Assembly (NCBI GenBank): GCA_016199605.1
Contig: JACQGJ010000469.1
Coordinates: forward strand, 1 to 6,957
Source: Armatimonadota bacterium
GTDB taxonomy: Bacteria; Armatimonadota; Abditibacteriia; CG2-30-59-28
Direction: 5' to 3'
Length of the DNA stretch: 6,957 nt
This document shows, piece by piece, positions 1 through 5,602 of this stretch. Made by a program: the position numbers and the translations under genes. How positions within the stretch are numbered: position 1 is the stretch's first letter; the number at the start of each line of letters is the position of its first letter. The notes beneath the pieces were generated by a model. It was not told the origin of the DNA and ran no database searches. It saw only the letters and a list, made by a program, of their open reading frames with translations.

Positions 1-936
1 CTGCGCTACAGCGCCACCCACCGCAACCCCTACAACCTCGTCTATCGCCTGACTCCGTTCGAGGCGTATCGGCAGGGATTGGTCAAGCGGATCGAGGTCG
101 CTGGCGTAGAGCAGCAGGATGACGCCAACCGGGTGTTCCTGCGAGTAGACGGAATCAGGAGCGAAAAGAAGACGCTCACCGCCCGCGTGAGTTTTCACAA
201 GCTGATGGCAGACGGAACCGTGAAGGAGCAGACCATTACCGTAAGGCCCGGCGATGACCTCCAGTCGAAAGCCAATCGCCCGGAGTACGCGGGATTCGAG
301 GTCGAGGAGATCAGCTTGGGTGGCGGCTTTGTCCGATTCACGAACGGCGTGGAACTCCACACCGGCGAGGCGCAGGGCGCGGACAAGGAGGCGATCTTCG
401 AGGCGCAGATTCGCTACACCCTTGAGGAGGATCTACGAAAGCAGGCGCGGCTGAAGCCCCTCGGCATCAAGGTGCTGTCCCTGTTCTTCATTGATCGGGT
501 TGACAACTATGCCCGAGAGAACGGCATCATTCGACAACTGTTCGCAAAGGCTTTCGAGGACCTGAAGCAGACGCATACAGACTGGCAGAAGGTTGACCTG
601 GAATCAGTCCAAGCTGCCTACTTCGCGCAGCGGCGAACGAAGGGCGGTGAGGTGATTCTCGAAGACAGCAAGACCGGCGAGGCAGAGAAGGACAAGGAAG
701 CCTACAACCTTATCATGCGAGATAAGGAACGGCTGCTCTCCTTCGAGGAAGACGGACGCCCCGGCGTGGCTTTCATCTTTTCGCATTCTGCATTGCGAGA
801 AGGGTGGGACAGCCCGAATGTCTTTCAGATCTGCACGCTCAACCGGACGGTATCCGAAGTGAAGAAGCGGCAGGAGATCGGGCGAGGGGTGCGGCTGGCG
901 GTGAATCAGCAGGGAGAGCGCGTCTTCGATGAGTAA
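1..936 (+). CDS. res: Type III restriction enzyme Res subunit, helicase part (5'-partial, ends at a premature stop)
   Basis: Res subunits of type III restriction-modification systems couple ATP-driven movement along DNA to cleavage and work with a Mod methyltransferase in the cytoplasm. The frame is open from base 1, where it reads LRYSATHRNPYNLVYRLTPF, so the TTG at 79 is not the true start. The DEAD-box motifs must lie upstream of the window. Visible landmarks are the conserved stretch KVLSLFFIDRVDNY near 470-513, motif V-like HSALREGWDSPNVF at 784-825, and motif VI QEIGRGVRL (Q-x-x-G-R-x-x-R) at 871-897. The frame stops at TAA 934-936, 40 bases after motif VI and well before the nuclease domain. 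The same frame then continues with the expected family sequence, so this is the front part of a broken gene. Family assignment is firm; whether any product is active is unknown. Confidence 0.88.
   Translation: MRYSATHRNPYNLVYRLTPFEAYRQGLVKRIEVAGVEQQDDANRVFLRVDGIRSEKKTLTARVSFHKLMADGTVKEQTITVRPGDDLQSKANRPEYAGFEVEEISLGGGFVRFTNGVELHTGEAQGADKEAIFEAQIRYTLEEDLRKQARLKPLGIKVLSLFFIDRVDNYARENGIIRQLFAKAFEDLKQTHTDWQKVDLESVQAAYFAQRRTKGGEVILEDSKTGEAEKDKEAYNLIMRDKERLLSFEEDGRPGVAFIFSHSALREGWDSPNVFQICTLNRTVSEVKKRQEIGRGVRLAVNQQGERVFDE
934..936 (+). other. In-frame premature stop (TAA) inside res
   Basis: The reading frame of the helicase part ends here after ...RVFDE. Without any shift of frame it resumes as VNVLTVVANESYERYV, a stretch that normally follows motif VI in type III Res proteins. 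No frameshift is involved: codon 312 of the visible frame is simply TAA. A single substitution from a sense codon such as AAA, GAA or CAA would explain it, as would a 3-base duplication, since the site reads GAGTAAGTAAAC with a repeated GTAA. Neither downstream gene uses TAA as a sense codon in its frame, so a reassigned TAA is not supported. A sequencing error cannot be excluded. Confidence 0.85.
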
Positions 937-951
937 GTAAACGTTCTTACG

Positions 952-1968
952 GTGGTGGCGAATGAGAGCTATGAACGATACGTCGGGAACCTGCAAGCGG
1001 AGATTGAAGACGAGTTCGGCAAAGAGGGGCTGCCACCCAAGCCTGCCAATGCGCGTCGACGGGGTGTGGCAAAGCTGCGGAAGGAATACACGCTGAAGCC
1101 TGAGTTCAAGGAACTGTGGGAGCGAATCAAGCATAAGACGCGCTACGCGGTGAAGATTGACAGCGAGAAGCTGATTTCCGAAGTAGTTGCCGAGTTAGAC
1201 AAAGCCGAGGTTCGCCCACCTCGGATTACCATCACCAAAGCGCAAGTCGAGGTCGGAACAGACGATGCGTTCGACGCGCTGCAGATGAGCGCAGCGAAGA
1301 CGGTACTCGACCTCGCCGGACGTTATCCGCTTCCGAACTTGGTGGAGGTTATGTATCACCTGTTGCAGCACACGACCCCTCCCGTCCGCCTCACACGTCG
1401 CACGCTGCTTGAGATCTACAAGCGGACAAGTAAGCAGCAGGCAGCCGTGGATAACCCGCACGAGTTCGCCACCGTCGCAGTGCGCATCATCAAGGACAAC
1501 CTCACCGACCAGTTGGTGGACGGGATTCAGTACGAGAAGGTCAACGCATGGTACGAGATGGCGCAGTTGGAGGCGGAGATTGCCAGTTGGGAGGAGTATC
1601 TTGCGCCAGCCGGGCACTCGGTCTACGACCACGTCGTCTACGACTCCGAAGTCGAGAAACGGTTTGTGGAGGACTTGGAGAAGCGCGACGATGTGAAGCT
1701 TTACCTCAAGCTGCCCGGCTGGCTCACGGTCCAAACCCCCATCGGTGAGTACAACCCCGACTGGGCGCTGGTGTTGGAGCCACGTGACAGCCACGGCCAG
1801 CCGACAGGCGAGCAACTGCTTTACTTGGTGCGTGAAACGAAGGATGGGAGCTTTGACCGCAACGCCCGCCACAACGAGGCCCGCAAGGTGCGATGCGGCG
1901 CGAGGCATTTCGAGGACGCGCTCGGCGTCGACTACAAAGTGCTGACGAAAGTCAGTGAGTTGCCGTGA
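952..1968 (+). CDS. res: Type III restriction enzyme Res subunit, C-terminal nuclease part (fragment of broken gene)
   Basis: This is the continuation, in the same frame, of the helicase part that ends at 936. From GTG 952 it would give 338 aa, but no Shine-Dalgarno sequence precedes that GTG, and the family-conserved VNVLTVVANESYE begins upstream of it at 937. The start is therefore an artefact unless ribosomes reinitiate just after the TAA. The final part carries the PD-(D/E)XK endonuclease signature typical of Res C-termini: a glutamate-containing helix YDSEVEKRFVEDLEKR around 1639-1686, then NPDW with the Asp codon at 1759, then RETKDG with Glu at 1834 and Lys at 1840. The predicted catalytic residues Asp, Glu and Lys are all present, so the nuclease half looks undamaged, which suggests a recent lesion. 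The gene ends with TGA at 1966-1968. Alone, this piece would lack the translocase needed for normal type III cleavage. Confidence 0.82.
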   Translation: MVANESYERYVGNLQAEIEDEFGKEGLPPKPANARRRGVAKLRKEYTLKPEFKELWERIKHKTRYAVKIDSEKLISEVVAELDKAEVRPPRITITKAQVEVGTDDAFDALQMSAAKTVLDLAGRYPLPNLVEVMYHLLQHTTPPVRLTRRTLLEIYKRTSKQQAAVDNPHEFATVAVRIIKDNLTDQLVDGIQYEKVNAWYEMAQLEAEIASWEEYLAPAGHSVYDHVVYDSEVEKRFVEDLEKRDDVKLYLKLPGWLTVQTPIGEYNPDWALVLEPRDSHGQPTGEQLLYLVRETKDGSFDRNARHNEARKVRCGARHFEDALGVDYKVLTKVSELP

Positions 1969-2218
1969 AGTGCGTAGGAGCTTTTCACTACCACACCATT
2001 CAGTTCCGGGTCCCTGAGCCCGTTTCCCACGCCAACATCTCCGCGTAGCGACAGAGGTACAGGAAGCAGCTATTGGGCCAGGAAACGATCCGCGAGTGGG
2101 CACACCACGAACTTGGGGGTAGCGGAGGATTAACCAGACACCGTTCTACTCTGGGGCCTGTGCTTTCGCAGTCAGAGCGATGGCGCTCGGGGGTTCTCTT
2201 GCCCTCTTCGCCGCATAA

Positions 2219-2410
2219 GCCGGTTCTCAGCAAGGAACACCACCCGATGCACGCGTTATTCCCTCCTGCGACTTCGAGGGCCTTCCACCCGCCTGCACGC
2301 CCGAGCTTTTCTCCGACCTGATGCCCGCCGCCATCAATCGGCAGGACATCGGACAGTGGGCTGCGAAGAACGACATCGTGTCGACCCGGGCGCAAGACCA
2401 GCGGAGGTAA
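2219..2410 (+). pseudogene. Possible gene remnant, 63-codon open stretch without a usable start
   Basis: The frame is open from just after TAA 2216-2218 to TAA 2408-2410. It encodes a mixed, globular-looking stretch with segments such as CDFEGLPPACTPELFSDLM and AINRQDIGQWAAKNDIVSTR. I do not recognise the family. The only ATG is at 2321, near the 3' end, and no GTG or TTG start lies upstream of it. If it was ever coding, its 5' part is lost or lies in another frame; the segment around 2049-2130, reading RQRYRKQLLGQETIREWAHH, is one candidate. The opposite-strand frame over the same bases looks like an antisense shadow. This is a weak call made on composition alone. Confidence 0.2.
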
Positions 2411-2517
2411 GACCGTGCGTGTGTTTGTTTCTTGTTGCTGTCGCTGCTCTACACGGCGACTGAGACGGAACGTCGCTATGCCAAAGGCCCGGTGGTGACA
2501 CTATGTTCAACTGCTGA

Positions 2518-2685
2518 ATGCCAGACTCAAAAGGAAGATGCGCAATTCTGCTTGATGAGTGGATGTCCAGCGTGAATCATAGGGCTGACGGTGTTTACGA
2601 AGGAAGTTCGGCGCTGGTCGAAGGGGGCTACGACCTCGCTAAGCATCTTGTTGACCCCCGGTGGCTTCAGATCGAACTAAAGTGA
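2518..2685 (+). CDS. Small hypothetical ORF (55 aa), possibly a remnant
   Basis: ATG 2518 to TGA 2683-2685 encodes 55 residues, beginning MPDSKGRCAILLDEWMSSV and ending VDPRWLQIELK. The amino-acid mix is ordinary (acidic, hydrophobic and aromatic residues interspersed), not the Arg/Pro/Ser-rich pattern of shadow frames in GC-rich DNA. No clear Shine-Dalgarno sequence precedes the ATG. In the same frame just upstream come a hydrophobic run CLFLVAVAALHG near 2422-2457 and two TGA stops (2461-2463 and 2515-2517). These could mean the ORF is the tail of a decayed longer gene. It ends 29 bases before the start of the 908-aa gene and overlaps the possible GTG extension of that gene at 2661. The family is not recognised, and it may not be a gene at all. 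Confidence 0.22.
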   Translation: MPDSKGRCAILLDEWMSSVNHRADGVYEGSSALVEGGYDLAKHLVDPRWLQIELK

Positions 2686-2702
2686 ATCTTCCCAATGACT
2701 AT

Positions 2703-2709
2703 GAGGGGG
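2703..2709 (+). promoter_or_regulatory. Ribosome binding site for the 908-aa gene
   Basis: The purine run GAGGGGG lies five bases upstream of ATG 2715-2717. It supports that ATG over the in-frame GTG at 2661, which has no comparable site. It also places the signal-peptide n-region (MVIKRREIR) at the protein's N-terminus, as expected for an exported protein. Confidence 0.6.
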
Positions 2710-2714
2710 TAGAG

Positions 2715-5441
2715 ATGGTTATCAAGCGAAGAGAAATCCGCGGGTTGTTTTGTCTCGTGATAGTCTGGAGTGTGATACAAGTCGGTTTCGGTGCAATGCC
2801 CGCCGGGGCGGCGGAGCAGGCGTTTCCAATTAAGGAATTCAACATCCTTCAGCCGACGCTCCGCTGCCCGTTCCTGGCGATGCCTCCGGTCATCGACGGC
2901 AAGCTGGATGAGGTGGTCTGGCTGGAGGCGCAGCGAATTCCAAGCCTCTGGACGTATGGCGAGGACGATTCGGGGGTGCCGCCGACGACGGTGGCGCTGG
3001 GATGGGACAAGGAAAACCTGTACGTCGGGTTTATCTGCGGCTTGCCGACAGCAGAGGAGAAGCCGTCGGCTCCGCCGGTGAAGAGCGACGCGGTGGAGAT
3101 CGTGCTGGACGGCCGGAAGGCGGGCGGCGACTTGCTGCGCATCGAGGTTGACCGGGCGGGGAAGGCCGTCCGCAGCGTATGGGCGGACGGGAAGGAATGG
3201 CGCGAAGCCCCCGCGCCCGCGGCCGGTGAGAAGGACATCGGGACGGCCACAGGCACGCGCCTCGGCTTCAGGATGGTGGAACTGGGAGTTCCCTTCTCCG
3301 TTCTCAAGCTGAAGGAGCTGCGGGAGGGCGCGTCGCTGGGCCTCAGGCTCCGTCGCAAGCAGGAGCGGGACCTGCAGGGAGTCAGCGACATGGCGGGCAA
3401 GGTTTGGGCGTCGCGTAAGACATGGCACGCCTGGCCGAGCGACGCGGCATTCCAGGAACCGGGGAAAAATGACGGCGGGCTCCTGGTTTTGACGAGGAAC
3501 CCGGTGGCATATTTCCCGTTTCCGGAAGCCAACCTTGATGCCGACGGATTCTGGTGGCCCTGGTACCGCGCTTATGCGACCGGCAATTTTCAGGGGAAGG
3601 TGGGTATGGTCATAGAGAAAGATGGCCGGATCGAGCGGCAGATGCTGGGCACGGTGAATTATGCAAAGGGACAGGAAAGGACCGGCTATTTCGCCGACAG
3701 CGAGATAGCCACCAATAACAAGTTCCCTTGTGTGGGAAGCTACACGATTGCCTTTGTCACGACGGATAACGCCGGGAATATCCTCTACCAGACTCCGCCT
3801 GTGTCGGCGTATGGCGGCAGACTCCGCTTGGCCGGTCTCTTGCCCGCCTACTACAACGACGAGGAGGCGATCCACCTGTCCGTGTGCTTTACGGGGCCGG
3901 TTGACGAAATCGACCGGATGGCGAGCCAACAGCAAAAGGCGAAGGAGCCTCTCTATTATGTGCGCATGACCATGCGGGCCATGGCGTTCGAGGGCAAAGC
4001 CGGGGTGGAGAAGGACACGTACTTTTTTCGTGAGCGGTACATCTGTCTCTTCCGGCGCTCCACGAATTTTGGGTCCACGGGTCTTTCCAGCGTGTGGGAC
4101 CTCCGCGGGTTGCCGCCGGGAAGATACGGGTTCAAGGTTCAGCTCATAAAGAACAGCGATTTTGACGTTGCCAGTTGGCAACAGAACAGTTGGAAGCGCG
4201 GGATGGGCCTGAACATCGTGGAGGAGCTGCCGGAGCAGGAGTTCCATATTCTCCGGCCGCCAGAGGAAAAACAGCCGGAGGAGGTGAAGAGCGTGACCGT
4301 CGGCCCGGAAGGCGGAATCCTCGTCAACAGCAAGCCATTTATGCCGTTAGGGGTTTACCACGCTCTTAATGATGAGTATCGCTTCCTGCCGCCCGGACTT
4401 TACCGAGCCAGGGACCAGTATCACGGAACCATCCGCAGGTTGGGATTTAACTTCATTGAAGGAACACGCGAGGCGACCCCCGAAGACGTTGTCCGGCAAC
4501 TGGACCTCGCCTGGAAATCAGGATTGTACGCGGGCATGATTACGGAATCTACGAACTGGCCAGGTGTGTTTACCGACCAGGAGCGGGAGGGAGGACTGGC
4601 CAAGGTCCGGGCCGCCGCGGGGCATCCGGCTCTGCTCTTCATCTTCCAGCCGGACGAGCTTCTGGGATACGGCGGGGATCACACCCACCCCGCGGTTACA
4701 CCTGCCAAGAAGTATTATGCCGCCGTGCGCGAGATCGCGCCCCAGTATTTGGTCTTTGCGGATACGACCTCGTATCCGGCGATGTTTCCTGAGCGCGGTC
4801 GCGATATTCTGGAGACCTACGCTGGTTTCGTGGACGCGATTGGCATTGATAGTTACAATGTCGGCGGTTGCAGCAACATGCGGAATTACTACGACAGCGC
4901 CCGTCTGGTCAACAGCGTGGTGCGGCCTCTCGGAAAAACGCAGGTTTTCGTTCCACAGGCAAACGTTGTGGCACCCATCCAGTATATGCCGTCGCCGGTG
5001 GAGATGCGGGCGCAAGCTCTTCTCACGATCATGGGCGGCTCCAAAGGCGTGGCCTGGTACACGTACGCCAGCCATGGAGTTTACCAGGAAAACGGCCTCC
5101 TCGAATACCCACAGGGATGGGCGTATATGAAGAAGCTCAACCGGGACTTGCTGGAGCTGACGGACGCGGTAGCGGGGAAGAGGTCGGAGGACGTGATAGT
5201 GTTTCCATCTGAAGGGACGCTGGGAGTTCGCATGACGACGCCGAATAAGGAGTACGTCTTCGTGGCCAATCTCGACCGCGCGCCGAAGTCCCTGGCAGTG
5301 GAGCGACCTCAAATGCAGGCGGGTATGCCCGTGGCTGTGCACGGCGAGTGCCGAACCATCAAGAGCGAAGTCGGCGGGTGGGCGGACCGATTCGAACCCT
5401 ATGGAATACATGTATACGTTTTGGATACGGGCAGGGAATGA
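2715..5441 (+). CDS. Exported CBM9-like and glycoside-hydrolase-like barrel protein
   Basis: The 908-aa product probably binds and acts on a carbohydrate outside the cytoplasm. Residues 1-33 are a Sec-type signal peptide: basic MVIKRREIR, hydrophobic GLFCLVIVWSVIQVGFG, and likely cleavage after AGAA. Residues ~50-255 form a CBM9/DOMON-like beta-sandwich, with the family hallmark PPVIDGKLDEVVW at 57-69 and later LYVGFIC and SDAVEIVLDG. Residues ~257-530 are beta-rich and unassigned. A clan GH-A-like barrel starts at GGILVNSKPFMPLGVYH (~533) and runs to ~820. HPALLFIFQPDELLG at 637-651 puts Glu648 where the acid/base lies; IGIDSYN (Asp712) and GVAWYTY (~779) are further strands. At the position of the nucleophile there is Gln748 in FVPQAN. 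Residues ~826-908 are a C-terminal beta domain. Start ATG 2715 is chosen for its ribosome binding site and signal peptide. The next exported gene follows 161 bases downstream. Exact family and substrate are not identified; catalysis is unproven. Confidence 0.8.
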   Translation: MVIKRREIRGLFCLVIVWSVIQVGFGAMPAGAAEQAFPIKEFNILQPTLRCPFLAMPPVIDGKLDEVVWLEAQRIPSLWTYGEDDSGVPPTTVALGWDKENLYVGFICGLPTAEEKPSAPPVKSDAVEIVLDGRKAGGDLLRIEVDRAGKAVRSVWADGKEWREAPAPAAGEKDIGTATGTRLGFRMVELGVPFSVLKLKELREGASLGLRLRRKQERDLQGVSDMAGKVWASRKTWHAWPSDAAFQEPGKNDGGLLVLTRNPVAYFPFPEANLDADGFWWPWYRAYATGNFQGKVGMVIEKDGRIERQMLGTVNYAKGQERTGYFADSEIATNNKFPCVGSYTIAFVTTDNAGNILYQTPPVSAYGGRLRLAGLLPAYYNDEEAIHLSVCFTGPVDEIDRMASQQQKAKEPLYYVRMTMRAMAFEGKAGVEKDTYFFRERYICLFRRSTNFGSTGLSSVWDLRGLPPGRYGFKVQLIKNSDFDVASWQQNSWKRGMGLNIVEELPEQEFHILRPPEEKQPEEVKSVTVGPEGGILVNSKPFMPLGVYHALNDEYRFLPPGLYRARDQYHGTIRRLGFNFIEGTREATPEDVVRQLDLAWKSGLYAGMITESTNWPGVFTDQEREGGLAKVRAAAGHPALLFIFQPDELLGYGGDHTHPAVTPAKKYYAAVREIAPQYLVFADTTSYPAMFPERGRDILETYAGFVDAIGIDSYNVGGCSNMRNYYDSARLVNSVVRPLGKTQVFVPQANVVAPIQYMPSPVEMRAQALLTIMGGSKGVAWYTYASHGVYQENGLLEYPQGWAYMKKLNRDLLELTDAVAGKRSEDVIVFPSEGTLGVRMTTPNKEYVFVANLDRAPKSLAVERPQMQAGMPVAVHGECRTIKSEVGGWADRFEPYGIHVYVLDTGRE

Positions 5442-5602
5442 TTACGGGGCTCCTATGATGCACCCGAAAGGGCAACGTCCGAAACGCTATCCCAGTCCCT
5501 GGCTCTCAGCGACGAAGGGCGGCCCGGCTACGACCACGAGAAGGAGGATGCGCGCTTCCTGTGCCGACGAAAGCCTGCCGCCTCGGCGCGCGATTTTGCA
5601 CG
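5442..5602 (+). other. Spacer between the two glycan-active genes
   Basis: This 161-base gap holds no hairpin plus T-run terminator, so read-through transcription from the upstream gene into the next is plausible. A perfect AAGGAGG lies at 5541-5547 but directly abuts an out-of-frame ATG (5548), which opens only 23 codons. It is 13 bases from GTG 5561 and 55 bases from ATG 5603, so it fits neither candidate start of the next gene well. The frame of the upstream gene stays open after its TGA for 54 codons, to a TGA at 5604-5606 that overlaps the next ATG. No promoter could be called with confidence. Confidence 0.45.

Larger units (their letters stand above)
1969..2714. other. Intergenic stretch between res and the glycan-degradation genes, no convincing intact gene
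   Basis: These ~745 bases separate the broken restriction gene from the exported carbohydrate-active proteins. Short open stretches occur in different frames (2049-2321, 2219-2410 and 2518-2685), none with a recognisable domain. A weak hairpin lies at 2007-2022 (CGGGT/GCCCG, six-base loop) followed by only three T, which is poor for an intrinsic terminator. No tRNA, rRNA, CRISPR array, integrase or clear terminal inverted repeats were seen. The patchwork of short open stretches fits decayed DNA at a boundary between unrelated gene groups, but chance open frames in GC-rich DNA would look much the same. Confidence 0.5.

Noticed and set aside
2007..2025. Hairpin CGGGT/GCCCG with TTT as a terminator after res
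   Set aside because: The stem is only five pairs including a G-T pair and the T-run is three bases, so the support is too weak.
1195..2103. Antisense open frame (302 codons) opposite the Res nuclease part
   Set aside because: It overlaps the conserved PD-(D/E)XK region on the + strand and has a Val/Leu/Arg-biased shadow composition.
2073..2150. REWAHHELGG as the N-terminus of an IS4-type transposase
   Set aside because: The likeness covers about ten residues only; the expected continuation, a DDE core and terminal inverted repeats are all missing.
2651..2680. TTGACC as a -35 box for the glycan genes
   Set aside because: No acceptable -10 box is found 16-18 bases downstream (CGAACT to AACTAA), so a sigma70-type promoter is not supported.
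2661..2714. Upstream GTG start for the 908-aa protein
   Set aside because: It would put 18 hydrophilic residues ahead of the signal peptide and has no good ribosome binding site, whereas ATG 2715 has GAGGGGG five bases upstream.
2667..4247. Long antisense open frame (526 codons) opposite the 908-aa gene
   Set aside because: It is an Arg/His/Pro/Leu-rich shadow of a GC-rich gene with clear domains on the + strand; no motif was recognised in it.
4518..5411. Antisense open frame (297 codons) opposite the barrel domain
   Set aside because: Shadow composition, with the + strand carrying recognisable glycoside-hydrolase-like sequence over the same bases.
5455..5550. GAAAGGGCAACG-type sequence in the spacer as a cyclic di-GMP-like riboswitch
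   Set aside because: The conserved core and paired helices of that riboswitch class are not present in the right order; the likeness is limited to a few bases.
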